From Acidimicrobiaceae bacterium (lineage in GTDB: Bacteria > Actinomycetota > Acidimicrobiia > Acidimicrobiales > RAAP-2): DNA of 40,040 nt. Every line of letters begins with the position of its first letter. Position 1 is the stretch's first letter. Made by a program: the position numbers and the translations under genes. Below are positions 9,087 through 17,341 of this stretch, one piece after another. The stretch covers positions 1-40,040 of the forward strand of contig DAHUZS010000075.1 of NCBI GenBank assembly GCA_027315045.1, in the 5' to 3' direction. The notes under the pieces are model-generated. The model did not search any database. It was not told the origin of the DNA and saw only the letters and a list, made by a program, of their open reading frames with translations.

Positions 9087-9335
9087 GTGAGCGCCTCCTC
9101 AGGTTCGTGCCGGGCCCGCTCGGCCCGGTTGCTCGTGCCCGCGACCGAAGCGCAGGTCGAAAGGTGTCCAGAACCTCCCACACCTAGCACCGACGGCGCG
9201 CATCGGCCAGCGGGAGCCCAAACGGCCCCGACGAACCGGGGGCACCCGGGCGGTGCGGCGGCGTGGCTCGGTGCAAGACGAGAGCGCTCCGATCGGGGGC
9301 TGCAGAGCCATCTGCCCGGTTCGAAGCTCGCTCGC

Positions 9336-9341
9336 TATGGT
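9336..9341 (+). promoter_or_regulatory. -10 box (TATGGT) of the bioB operon
   Basis: TATGGT ends 8 nt before the GTG at 9350, with no Shine-Dalgarno in between, as expected for a leaderless transcript starting at the GTG. It supports 9350 as the bioB start over the in-frame ATG at 9263. No convincing -35 is seen. Confidence 0.5.
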
Positions 9342-9349
9342 GGCGCCTC

Positions 9350-10408
9350 GTGAACAAGCCGACGCCGAGATCCACCCCGGTCGTCATCGGGGTCGCCCCG
9401 GACCCGGCTGGTGCCCGCGACCTTCTGAGCCGAGCGTCCAGCGCCCTCCTCGACGAGCGACGCCTCCTCACCGACGACGAGCTCGCCGCCCTGGCCGCCC
9501 TCCCCGACGACCAGGTGGTCGGGCTGGCCGCCCTGGCCCACCAGGTCCGCCTCGCCTGGCGGGGCCCGAGCGTCGAGGTCGAGGGGATCCTGTCGGCCAA
9601 GACCGGGGGCTGCCCCGAGGACTGCCACTTCTGCGCCCAGTCATCCCGGTTCGACAGCCCGGTGAAGGCGACCCCGTTCCTCGACCGCGCCGAAGTGCTG
9701 GCGGCCGCTCGGGAGACAGCCCGCCTCGGGGCCTCGGAGTTCTGCATCGTGTTGGCCGTGCGCGGTCCCGACGCCCGTACCATGGAGCGGCTGAGCGAGC
9801 TCGCCCCCCTGGTCCACGCGGAGACCAGCCTCAACGTGGCCGTCAGCGCTGGCATCCTGACCGACGACGATGCCCGTCGGCTGGCCGAGGCCGGCGTGCA
9901 CCGCTACAACCACAACCTCGAGACCGCCCGTTCGTTCTTCCCGGCAATCGTGACGACCCACCGTTGGGACGAACGGGCCCAGACCTGTCGGCTGGTCAAG
10001 GCCCACGGCATGGAGCTGTGCTGCGGGGTGCTCCTCGGGATGGGCGAGAGCGACGCCCAGCGGCTCGAGCTCGTCGGCCAGCTGCGGGACCTCGAGCCCG
10101 ACGAGGTCCCCATCAACTTCTTGAACCCCCGGCCGGGCACCCCCCTCGCCGACCGCCAGCCGATCGCCGCCTGGGAGGCGATCCGCTGGATCGCACTCTT
10201 CCGCCTGGGGTTACCCGGCGTGATCCTCCGCTACGCCGGAGGCCGGGAGGTCACTCTGCGCGACCTCCAGGCCATGGGCATGACCGCGGGGATCAACGCC
10301 CTCATTGTCGGCAACTACCTCACCACGCTCGGGCGCTCTCCCGACGAGGACCTGCGCATGCTGGAGGACCTGCGCATGCCGGTCGGCGCCCTCTCGGCCG
10401 CCATCTGA
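9350..10408 (+). CDS. bioB: Biotin synthase
   Basis: The 352-residue product is the radical-SAM enzyme that inserts sulfur into dethiobiotin to make biotin. The 4Fe-4S triad is Cys88-x3-Cys92-x2-Cys95 in [17 protein letters not shown]. Other family landmarks are [47 protein letters not shown] and [13 protein letters not shown]. Length and organisation are normal, with a somewhat longer amino-terminus. The GTG at 9350 fits the preceding -10 box. It is followed after 11 bp by a small cysteine-rich gene that matches the actinobacterial BioB helper BsaP, and then by a riboflavin synthase, all on the same strand. No other biotin genes lie in the window, so dethiobiotin must be made or imported elsewhere. 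Confidence 0.95.
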   Translation: MNKPTPRSTPVVIGVAPDPAGARDLLSRASSALLDERRLLTDDELAALAALPDDQVVGLAALAHQVRLAWRGPSVEVEGILSAKTGGCPEDCHFCAQSSRFDSPVKATPFLDRAEVLAAARETARLGASEFCIVLAVRGPDARTMERLSELAPLVHAETSLNVAVSAGILTDDDARRLAEAGVHRYNHNLETARSFFPAIVTTHRWDERAQTCRLVKAHGMELCCGVLLGMGESDAQRLELVGQLRDLEPDEVPINFLNPRPGTPLADRQPIAAWEAIRWIALFRLGLPGVILRYAGGREVTLRDLQAMGMTAGINALIVGNYLTTLGRSPDEDLRMLEDLRMPVGALSAAI

Positions 10409-10419
10409 GCGAACCGGTC

Positions 10420-10671
10420 GTGACGGCTGCCGGCTTCTGCACCGGGTGCGGCCGCCCCCATGCCCGATGTCCCGGCTGCGGCGTCCCGCTCGATCCGCCC
10501 CGGTTCTGCCCCAGGTGTGGGCGCCGGATGGCGGTCGTCGTCACGCCGCTGTCGTGGCGGGCCCGCTGCGTCGAGCACGGCCAACTCCACGCTGGTCGGG
10601 ATCCTGGAGGGCGGCCTGACGGCCCCGGAACCCCGGGGGTGGCTGCCGACATGCCGGGCGACCTGGATTGA
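10420..10671 (+). CDS. bsaP: Biotin synthase auxiliary protein (BsaP-like)
   Basis: An 83-residue cysteine-rich protein directly after bioB. The block [17 protein letters not shown] followed by WRARCVEHG matches what I recall of the mycobacterial protein encoded after bioB (Rv1590), reported as an iron-sulfur auxiliary protein needed for BioB turnover. Cysteines are at 7, 10, 17, 20, 30, 33 and 50. The last three belong to the shared BsaP block. The first four form two CxxC pairs in [16 protein letters not shown] that look like an extra metal-binding knuckle. The tail from about 60 is Gly/Pro-rich. The GTG at 10420 is 11 bp after bioB and the TGA overlaps the next ATG by one base, so the three genes should be translationally coupled. 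An unrelated zinc ribbon is the alternative, but position argues against it. Confidence 0.78.
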   Translation: MTAAGFCTGCGRPHARCPGCGVPLDPPRFCPRCGRRMAVVVTPLSWRARCVEHGQLHAGRDPGGRPDGPGTPGVAADMPGDLD

Positions 10672-11165
10672 TGCGAGAATCCGACCCGGTGGATGTGATC
10701 GGCGTGGTCGACACCATGTTCGCCCGCTACGACATGGGAAGAGAAGCCCTGGCCGAGTTGGCCGAGTGCCCTGGCTACGGGCAGCGCTTCACCACGTTGC
10801 GGCGGACGGTGCCGGGGTTCAAGGACCTCGCGGTGGCCGCTAAACAACTCATCGAACAGGAGCACTGCCGGATCGTGGTCGCTCTGGGCATGCCGGGGTC
10901 GGCCCCCGTCGACAAGACCTGCGCTCACGAGGCCTCTCAGGGGATCATGCTGGCCCAGCTGCTCACCTCGACCCCCATCCTCGAGGTCTTCGTGCACGAA
11001 GACGAGGCCGATGACCCCGCCGTCCTGGCCAAGGTGTTCAGAGAGCGCTCCCGCAAACACGCCCGAAACGCCTACTGGATGCTCTACGAACCAGAACAGC
11101 TGACCGCCCGCGCCGGGCGGGGCGTTCGCCAAGGCTTCGACGACGCCGGCCCGCTCGAGGATTGA
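10671..11165 (+). CDS. ribC: Riboflavin synthase, archaeal type (RibC)
   Basis: A 164-residue protein closely matching archaeal riboflavin synthase (MJ1184 type), a lumazine-synthase-fold enzyme that dismutates 6,7-dimethyl-8-ribityllumazine to riboflavin and is unrelated to the usual bacterial RibE. Diagnostic blocks run the whole length: IGVVDTMFARYDMG (10-23), RRTVPGFKDLAVAAKQL (44-60), VVALGMPGSAPVDK (69-82), CAHEASQGIMLAQLL (84-98), ILEVFVHEDEADDP (103-116) and GRGVRQGFDDAGP (149-161). Bacterial lumazine synthase lacks the HEDEA and RQGFDDAGP segments. The ATG overlaps the bsaP stop (TGATG), so translation is coupled to the biotin genes. No other riboflavin genes are present. An archaeal-type enzyme in an actinobacterial operon suggests old horizontal transfer; base composition looks like its neighbours. 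Confidence 0.9.
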   Translation: MRESDPVDVIGVVDTMFARYDMGREALAELAECPGYGQRFTTLRRTVPGFKDLAVAAKQLIEQEHCRIVVALGMPGSAPVDKTCAHEASQGIMLAQLLTSTPILEVFVHEDEADDPAVLAKVFRERSRKHARNAYWMLYEPEQLTARAGRGVRQGFDDAGPLED

Positions 11166-11193
11166 GCGAAGCGAACCCACCCTGCGCTGAACG

Positions 11194-12966
11194 GTGACCG
11201 GCCCCCAGGATCCCGGCCAGGCCGGGCCCGGACCCGCGGCCGGTGGCAACCCGCCCGAGCTCCCCCCTCCGATCGTGCCCGGCGGGCCGCCCAGTCCCGG
11301 GCCCGCCGAGGGCCCCCGACACGTCGCCACCAGGGGTACCCGCCGGGAGCGACGTCGCGCCCGGGTCCGGGCCCGCAAGCACTGGAAGCTCCGTCGAACC
11401 CTCCTCATCATCGGGGTCGTGATCGTCCTCATCGTTGGGGCTGCCGGGGGCTACGCCCTCTACCTGAACGCCCAGGTCCACCGGATCGCCGTGCGCCACC
11501 TGAAGCCGGCCCCGATCAAGGGCCCGGACCTCGGCACCGAGAACATCCTGATGGTGGGGTCCACGTCCCGCTGCGCGCTCAAGGTCCAGAACCCCGCCTA
11601 TGGCCTGTGCTCCCAGGGGGTGACCGGAGTCAACAGCGACGTGATCATGATCCTGCACCTCAATCCGGCCAAGAAATCCGTGAGCATCCTCTCCATCCCA
11701 AGGGACCTCTTCGTGCCGAACGCCCGGACCCCGAACGCCCAGGTCGGGGCGGCCAACAAGATCGACGCCGCGCTGTACGAGGGCCCGAGTCAGCTGGTGG
11801 CGGCAATCGAGGAGGACTTCGGCATCCCGATCCAGCACTACGTCGAACTCAATTTCGACACCTTCGCCAGCGTGGTCGACGCCTTGGGCGGGGTGAACAT
11901 GTACTTCCCGATGCCGGTCTACGACGCCTATTCGGGCCTCAACGTCCAGACCACCGGCTGCATTCACCTGGACGGCTACCACGCCCTCCAGGTTGTCCGG
12001 GCCCGTCACCTGCAATACAAGGGTCCGGGGGTCACGACCAATGACCCGGCCTACTGGCCCCAGGAGAACCAGTCGGACCTGGCCCGGATCCGCCGTGACC
12101 ACGAGTTCCTCCGGGTCCTGGCCGCTGCGGTGGCCAAACAAGGGCTAGGCAACCCGCTCACCGACGCCCGGCTGGTCTCGAGCGTGGTGGGAGATCTGAC
12201 CGTGGACAGCGGGTTCTCCACCGCCCACATGGTCAACCTGGTCCTCACCTACCACGGCATCAACCCGTTCGACGCTCCCCAACAGACCCTCCCGGTCATG
12301 GTGAGCGACATCAACCAGTACGACTACAAAGGCGGTGCCTACGGCAACGTCGAGTTCCCGATCCAACCCCAGGACCAACAGGTCATCGATCAGTTCCTAG
12401 GGACCACTCCGGGGATCGACACCATCGGCGGCGGACCGCTCCCGACCCCGAGCTCGGTGAGTGTCTCCATCCTGAACGGCTCGGGGACCTCGGATGCCGG
12501 GGTCACGGCCCAACAGGGCCTCGCCGCGCTCGGCTTCAACGTGTTCGGCGTCTCCTACACCCCCTCGGTGGGGGCCCAGGCGGAGACGGTCGTCGAGTAC
12601 TCCCCCGACACCCCGACCGAGGAAGCGGCGGCCCAAGCGGTGGCCCGCTCGCTCTCGGGCCAGGTCATCATGGCCCTCGCCCCGGCCTCCTCGAGTGGTT
12701 CGGGCCTCCCCGGCGGGGCCGAGGTCACCGTCATCACCGGAAGCGACTTCAGCGTCAACCCCCCGGCTCCGCCCCCGACCACCACAACGACGACCACCGT
12801 GGCGAAGGGCCACAAGCAGACCACCACGACGACGACCACGACGGTGCCCCCGACCACCACGACGACGACCACCGTGGCGAACTTCGCCCCGCCGAGCCCG
12901 GCGGTCCAGCCCCTGGCACCCTGGGACCCCCGGTCCTGCACCGCCACCGGCGGCGAGGGGCCGTAG
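11194..12966 (+). CDS. LytR-CpsA-Psr (LCP) family ligase with LytR_C domain
   Basis: A 590-residue membrane-anchored LCP protein, of the family that transfers lipid-linked glycopolymers such as arabinogalactan or teichoic acid onto peptidoglycan. A Pro/Gly-rich cytoplasmic head (1-45) and a basic stretch (48-68) precede one membrane helix (about 69-90). The LCP domain has NILMVGSTSRC, GVNSDVIMILHLNP, SILSIPRDLFVP, NKIDAALYEG, GCIHLDGYHALQVVRARHL and SDLARIRRDHEFL, covering the conserved Arg and Asp residues that bind pyrophosphate. A LytR_C domain follows (SVSILNGSGTSDAG to about 500). The tail is a Thr-rich stalk and a short Pro-rich end. The GTG at 11194 starts 28 bp after ribC. Two Cys pairs in the LCP domain could form disulfides. 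Confidence 0.92.
   Translation: MTGPQDPGQAGPGPAAGGNPPELPPPIVPGGPPSPGPAEGPRHVATRGTRRERRRARVRARKHWKLRRTLLIIGVVIVLIVGAAGGYALYLNAQVHRIAVRHLKPAPIKGPDLGTENILMVGSTSRCALKVQNPAYGLCSQGVTGVNSDVIMILHLNPAKKSVSILSIPRDLFVPNARTPNAQVGAANKIDAALYEGPSQLVAAIEEDFGIPIQHYVELNFDTFASVVDALGGVNMYFPMPVYDAYSGLNVQTTGCIHLDGYHALQVVRARHLQYKGPGVTTNDPAYWPQENQSDLARIRRDHEFLRVLAAAVAKQGLGNPLTDARLVSSVVGDLTVDSGFSTAHMVNLVLTYHGINPFDAPQQTLPVMVSDINQYDYKGGAYGNVEFPIQPQDQQVIDQFLGTTPGIDTIGGGPLPTPSSVSVSILNGSGTSDAGVTAQQGLAALGFNVFGVSYTPSVGAQAETVVEYSPDTPTEEAAAQAVARSLSGQVIMALAPASSSGSGLPGGAEVTVITGSDFSVNPPAPPPTTTTTTTVAKGHKQTTTTTTTTVPPTTTTTTTVANFAPPSPAVQPLAPWDPRSCTATGGEGP
12778..12882 (+). repeat. ACC/ACG threonine-codon repeat in the LCP tail
   Basis: This low-complexity tract encodes runs of seven or more Thr interrupted by VAKGHKQ, VPP and VANF. 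The unit ACGACGACCACCGTGGCGAA occurs twice (about 12788 and 12862). Such tracts often vary in length by slippage and make glycosylatable stalks. Confidence 0.75.
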
Positions 12967-13065
12967 GCCGGAGTGCGGTGGCCCCGGGCCGAGGGTCCAA
13001 AGCCGCCGGAACCTGAGGAGACGGCGGCCCGCTGAGGTCCGTTCGAACGACCGTTACCAAGCGTC

Positions 13066-13980
13066 GTGTCGTGGCTCCGGCTGACAGCGTGGGTCGGGAA
13101 CCTCGCCCTCGCCTTGGGCGTGCTGATACTCCTGTTCGTCGCCTTCGAGCTGTGGGGCACGTCGATCACCACGCAGCTGCACCAGGACGCCCTCCGCCAG
13201 CAGTTCGACCACGAGCTCGCCGGGGGGCCGAAGGACGGCGCGACACCCACCACGGCGAGCGAGCTGCCAACCCCGAACGGGGCTCTCTCCCCCGGTGCGA
13301 GCCCGGCCGAGGGTCAGCCCATCGGGACCATCGACATTCCCGAGATCGGCGTCAACTACGTCGTAATCCAGGGCACGAGCACGACCGATCTCGAGCTCGG
13401 TCCGGGCCACTACATGAACACCCCGCTACCGGGACAGCCCGGCAACGCCGCCATCGCCGGGCATCGGACCACCTACCTCCGCCCCTTCTACAACCTGAAC
13501 GAGCTGACCCCCGGAGACCCGATCTACATCACGACGACCCAGGGTCGTTTCGAGTACGACGTGACCTCGGCCCAGTCGGTCCAACCCACCGACGTCGCCG
13601 TTCTCGATCCCACCAGTACGCCGACGCTCACCCTCACCACCTGCACGCCGCGCTATAGCGCCGCGCAGCGCCTGGTCGTGGTGGCGACGCTCGTCACTCC
13701 GCCGGCACCCGCGACCACCTCGAACCACCCGTTGGACCGGAACCAGAGCGTCCCGATCGCGTCGACCGGCGGGTTGGGTGTCAGGACCGGATGGCCATGG
13801 CCCGCCGTGGGGTGGGGATCGGCGGCGCTCGGCATCGCGACCGCGCTCTTCCGCCTCGGCCGCCGGCGCCAACGTCGGTCCGCCCGGCTCGGGATGATTA
13901 CCGCCGGATTCCTCCTCGCGCTCCTGCCGCTCTACTTCTTCTTCGAAAGCATCACGCCCTTGCTCCCACCGAGCTTCTGA
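13066..13980 (+). CDS. Class E sortase
   Basis: A 304-residue membrane-bound transpeptidase. An amino-terminal membrane helix (about 8-28) is followed by a Pro/Ser linker and the sortase domain: GTIDIPEIGVNYVVIQGTS (87-105), the catalytic His133 in AIAGHRTTYLRPF, Cys193 in TLTLTTCTPRYSAA and Arg202 shortly after. Two further hydrophobic segments occur at the C-terminus (about 240-260 and 275-297), with RRRQRR between them. The TLxTC form is typical of class E, which in Actinobacteria prefers LAxTG-like signals. The GTG at 13066 is preceded by TACCAA 5 nt upstream. The next gene has an AAVTG-hydrophobic-basic tail and is the obvious partner. A second sortase in opposite orientation lies 3.4 kb away. 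Confidence 0.9.
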   Translation: MSWLRLTAWVGNLALALGVLILLFVAFELWGTSITTQLHQDALRQQFDHELAGGPKDGATPTTASELPTPNGALSPGASPAEGQPIGTIDIPEIGVNYVVIQGTSTTDLELGPGHYMNTPLPGQPGNAAIAGHRTTYLRPFYNLNELTPGDPIYITTTQGRFEYDVTSAQSVQPTDVAVLDPTSTPTLTLTTCTPRYSAAQRLVVVATLVTPPAPATTSNHPLDRNQSVPIASTGGLGVRTGWPWPAVGWGSAALGIATALFRLGRRRQRRSARLGMITAGFLLALLPLYFFFESITPLLPPSF

Positions 13981-14053
13981 ACCGCGCCGCAACAACAAGG
14001 CGTGGCGGCGCGCATCCCGAGCAAGGGTCCCCGTTTCCCCAACCCTGGCACCG

Positions 14054-14059
14054 TATGAT
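14054..14059 (+). promoter_or_regulatory. -10 box (TATGAT) of the surface-protein gene
   Basis: TATGAT is a near-consensus -10 hexamer lying 55 bp before the ATG at 14115. The resulting leader of about 50 nt ends in GGGGGA before the start, so this gene uses a Shine-Dalgarno, unlike many neighbours. The -35 region is weak (GTTTCC with a 15-bp spacer). Confidence 0.45.
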
Positions 14060-14114
14060 CGCTCTCTCGGCCGCAAGGATGTCGCGGCTGGGCCAGGGAG
14101 ACGGGGGACATCCA

Positions 14115-14804
14115 ATGAAGCGGCTGGGCGCGTTGGGACTGGCCTTTTGGTGCGCGGGTGCGGTGGTCATGGGCGGAGCCGTCTTGGCGCCGGACGTCGC
14201 CTTCGCTGCCGGGAGCGGTTACACGCCCGGTAGCCCGACGGTGGGCGGGTCCGCGACCGGGCTTCCGGGCACGGTCATCTCCACCACGACCGTCCAACCG
14301 AGTGGCGGGACGGGGACGGGAGCGATCGGCAGCGTGTCCATCGCCGTCACCGTGCCGACCGGCACCTTTGCGAATCCCACCCAAGTGGTGATCACCGACG
14401 CAACGAATTCCCAGGTGCCGCCCAGCAACGGTGGCTCGGTCGTGGCCACCTTCGGAGTCGGCTTCTTCGTCAATGGCACCAAGGTGACCGGGACGTTCCC
14501 GGCGGTCACCATCACGGTGAGCTCTTCCTCGATCCAGGCCGGTGCCACCGTGTACGTCGTTTCCGGGGGCCAGTTGATCGCTCTGACCGGCGCGTCGGTC
14601 AAGAACGGCTCGGCGACCTTCACCGTCACGAGCGACCCCACCATCGAGGTCGTGGCGGCCGTGGCGACGACGACCTCGATTTCGGGGGCCACCGCGGCAG
14701 TGACCGGGAAGCCGTTCGCACTCGAAGAGATCGTGGCCGGAAGTCTGGTCGCGCTGGGCGGCATCGGACTGTTGCTCTTGTTCCGGCGCCAACGCGCCGC
14801 CTAA
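14115..14804 (+). CDS. Secreted surface protein, probable class E sortase substrate
   Basis: A 229-residue protein not assigned to a known family. It has a signal peptide (1-31, ending DVAFAA), a Ser/Thr/Val-rich beta-type body with few charges, and a sorting-signal-like tail: AAVTG at 194-198, a hydrophobic segment about 206-222, then RRQR. The order motif-hydrophobic-basic is what sortase substrates have, and AAVTG is close to the LAxTG preference of class E enzymes, one of which is encoded immediately upstream. GGGGGA lies 8 nt before the ATG. The body contains VAVTVPTGTF and TVYVVSGGQLIAL stretches but no catalytic motif. A structural or adhesive role is inference. Confidence 0.7.
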   Translation: MKRLGALGLAFWCAGAVVMGGAVLAPDVAFAAGSGYTPGSPTVGGSATGLPGTVISTTTVQPSGGTGTGAIGSVSIAVTVPTGTFANPTQVVITDATNSQVPPSNGGSVVATFGVGFFVNGTKVTGTFPAVTITVSSSSIQAGATVYVVSGGQLIALTGASVKNGSATFTVTSDPTIEVVAAVATTTSISGATAAVTGKPFALEEIVAGSLVALGGIGLLLLFRRQRAA

Positions 14805-14808
14805 CGGG

Positions 14809-15547
14809 TTGCGACTCGGAGTCCCCTCGGGCGCACAGCGTCTCTTGTGCATGGCGGCCGTGGCTCTCGTGGGGGGTGCTCTGTTGTCCGCTTGCGGTGG
14901 AGGGTCGCCCTCGGCCACCTCGACCTCCCAACCACACCAGAAGGCAGTCAAGCCGACCTCGACCCTCCCGGGACCCGCCGGACTGGTGGCCGGTGCTCAA
15001 CCCCAGCCGAGTGGATTCATGTGGCTATTGGCCCGGGCGAACGGGGGCACCACGCTCCAAGAACTCGACCTCACAACGGGCAAGGTCACCCAGATCGTCC
15101 CCGTGTCGACCAGCGCCGACTCCGTGTCCCAGTCCAACTCCGGGGTCATCGGTGTCGGCCTCAGCACCGCCACGACCGGCGCCCTGGAGCTGCGCAATGG
15201 CGCGTCGGCGTCGCTGATCGCGGCGGTCCCCATGGGGGCATCGGTGAAGGACGTCCTGGCCGGGGACGACGGGTCCACCTTCTACGTGCTGAACGGCAAC
15301 GCCGCTTCGACCAGCGTCACCTTGGTGAACGCGGCGACTCACGCGACTTCGATCTCGGTACCGGTTCCACTCGACACCATCTCGATCGCAGTGAACCCTT
15401 CGGGTTCTCAGCTTTTCGCACTGCGTGCGGCCGGGGTCCTGGACCAGATCACCATCGCGACCGGGGCGATCACTGGCTCCTTCTCGGTCGGGAAGAACCC
15501 AGTCGGGGTCTTGGTGTCCTCCGACGGCGGAACCGTCTATGTCCTGA
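14809..15547 (+). pseudogene. Beta-propeller lipoprotein, 3' end lost
   Basis: The reading frame from the TTG at 14809 encodes a lipoprotein signal with lipobox LLSACGGGS, then a YVTN-like propeller with repeats such as ADSVSQSNSGVIGVGLS, STFYVLNGNAASTSV and VLVSSDGGTVYVLKK. After about 245 residues the frame changes character abruptly: it becomes Arg/His-rich and continues as nonsense to 16110, while another frame takes over with an unrelated membrane-anchored domain. The propeller is therefore truncated near 15545. It starts 4 bp after the surface-protein stop and was probably in the same operon. Only the amino-terminal part could be functional. Function of the intact protein is unknown. 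Confidence 0.65.
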
Positions 15548-16312
15548 AGAAGGCCGCGCTGGCTTGCCGTCGGGGGGATCGTTCTCTCGTCGATCGCCAT
15601 CGCCGCCATCTTCACGGCGTCGGCACCCCTCAAGGTCAAGATCACGTCGGTGCGAACGACCGGACAACTGGCCACGGTGGTGCAAGTCGGAGTCCGGGTG
15701 ACCAACGAGTCCGGACATCCGCAGAGACCGTCCTTCACACTCGAGAGCTCGGGCCAGATCACCGCGTTCTGGCTCGCCAGAGGGGGACCCGCGGTCATCG
15801 CACCCGGGCACCAGGCGTACTACACGCTCCTCGCCCCGAACTTCTTCGCCCAACCACCGATCACCGGCGGGTTCCAGATCCTGGCGTTCACCACGACGCC
15901 GGGCACCGTGAGCACGAGCGCCGCATACCTGCCCACGACCCTTCACCTCAGCCTGGAACCGAGCTCGGTGAGCCGCGTCGTCCCGGTCGGGCGACCCATC
16001 GTGCTACGAGCCGAGATCCTCGATCGCCTCGATCGACGCATGCACCTCGCCGGCGAGCCCATCTACCTGGGCCAGGTCATCTACGGCCAACACGGGCTGA
16101 TCTTCGGTGAGGCCAGGATCAACCAGGGCCAGGTCGGACAGACACCCGTGGTGGCCTACACGAACGGCCAGGGTGTCGCGACCTTCACGATTCGTGGGAC
16201 CCAGGTGTCGACCGACCCGGTGTACTTCGAAGCCAACCTGGTGAACGCGCACCAGTTCTACCCCTTCGGGTACTCGGAGATCGTCCCCATCAGGTTCGGG
16301 CCCAGGGGATGA
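15548..16312 (+). pseudogene. 3' fragment of a membrane-anchored beta-domain protein
   Basis: From about 15548 a frame with no start codon begins RRPRWLAVGGIVLSSIAIAA, a convincing membrane helix, followed by an extracytoplasmic domain (KVKITSVRTTGQLATVVQVG, VRVTNESGH, SRVVPVGRPIVLRAEILDRL, YTNGQGVATFTIRGTQVS) that looks like immunoglobulin-like or invasin-like beta-sandwich repeats. The first usable start codon is the GTG at 15650, beyond the helix. The 5' part of the gene is therefore missing and the fragment is joined to the truncated propeller gene. Its TGA overlaps the next ATG (ATGA at 16309), so the two downstream genes were coupled in the original operon. Family not identified. Confidence 0.6.
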
Positions 16313-16870
16313 ACGTCGCAACCGCTCTCCCCACCCAGGTCCAGGGTTCATCTATGACTTCGGCGCGGGGTGGGTGGGTTGGCATCCAGACTGTCCGACG
16401 GATCGGGTTCGGTCTGCTCGCGCTCCAGGGTCTTCTGCTCATGGTTTGGAGCGTCGTTGAGGCGGCTCACTTCGCTCTCACCCGGGACTTCTCCATCTAC
16501 TACCAGGCCTGGTGGCTCATCGGACACGGACACCTCAATCCGTTCGACACGCCGAACGGCTTCTATTTCTGGGCCAACCACGGCGAGTTCCTCATGTGGC
16601 CCTTGGCCTTCCTCGGGGCCCTCTGGCCCCACCCCGTGTCGCTGCTCTGGCTCCAAGACCTGGCGCTGGTCGGAACCGAAGCCATCGCGCTCAGCTGGCT
16701 ATGTGACTTCGCCAACACGGTCAAATTCCAACGACCCGCCTCGCGACTCCCCGAGATCCTCGTCGGTCTCGGGGTCTTGCTCTTTGTTGGCGATCCCTGG
16801 ATCTACTCGTCGGATCTGTTCGACTTCCATTTAGAAGTCGTCGGAGTCCTGTTCATCCTCCTCCTCCTCG
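16309..16870 (+). pseudogene. DUF2079-like membrane protein, truncated
   Basis: The first 185 or so residues resemble the DUF2079 membrane family: a helix at about 28-48, then DFSIYYQAWWLIGHGHLNPF, WANHGEFLMWPLAFLGALWP, and SDLFDFHLEVVGVLFILLLL. Family members normally run to about 450 residues or more with further membrane segments. Here the similarity stops at a CTC repeat (16858-16869), after which this frame is Arg-rich nonsense to 17463. A different frame then carries a soluble beta-type domain. The gene is best read as a 5' fragment joined to the 3' end of another gene. The intact family is thought to be membrane glycosyltransferase-like, but its reaction is not established. Confidence 0.65.
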
Positions 16871-17326
16871 GCAGTTCCCACCGTGGAGGCATGGACAGCC
16901 GTGGGGAGCGCCGGCACGGCGATCACTGCCGGCCCCTCGGCCAACTGGCGCGCGGTGTCGAACGGTCGGCCAGGGTACGTCGTCGACCACGACTACTGGC
17001 AGGAGCAGGCCGGGAGGTACGAGGCGACCGTGGCCCTGTCCACTTCGGTCCCGGTCAACGTGGAGGTCTGGGACGCGACCACGAGCACCCTGCTCGCCCG
17101 CCGGAGCATCCCGCCGACCAACGGGCAGGGGACCGTGTCCATGCCGGTGGACCTGGTCAACCCAAAACCGGCGACCCCCTACCGCGGGTTCGGCCCCTTC
17201 ACTATCCAGCCCATACCCCCGACCCCCGGGCACCAACTGGAGATCCGGATCTGGACACCGGGCGGCGGGACCGTCAGCGTCTCGGCCCTGGAGCTCGTCC
17301 CGGCCCGAGCGTCGCGCGCCCGATAG
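16870..17326 (+). pseudogene. 3' fragment of an extracytoplasmic beta-domain protein
   Basis: A frame entered just after the CTC repeat encodes about 150 residues ending at 17326: AVPTVEAWTAVGSAGTAITA, HDYWQEQAGRYEATVALST, NVEVWDATTSTLLARRSI, GFGPFTIQPIPPTPGHQLEI and SVSALELVPA. The pattern of Trp, Asp and alternating hydrophobic residues suggests a carbohydrate-binding-like beta-sandwich at the C-terminus of an envelope protein. The first in-frame GTG is at 16883 and has no Shine-Dalgarno, so I do not regard it as a complete gene. Family not recognised. Confidence 0.5.
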
Positions 17327-17341
17327 CGCCCGGAGCCTCAC

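Noticed and set aside
13981-14114. Possible riboswitch in the leader of the surface-protein gene
   Set aside because: Purine-rich stretches are present, but I could not fit a c-di-GMP or other known aptamer consensus.
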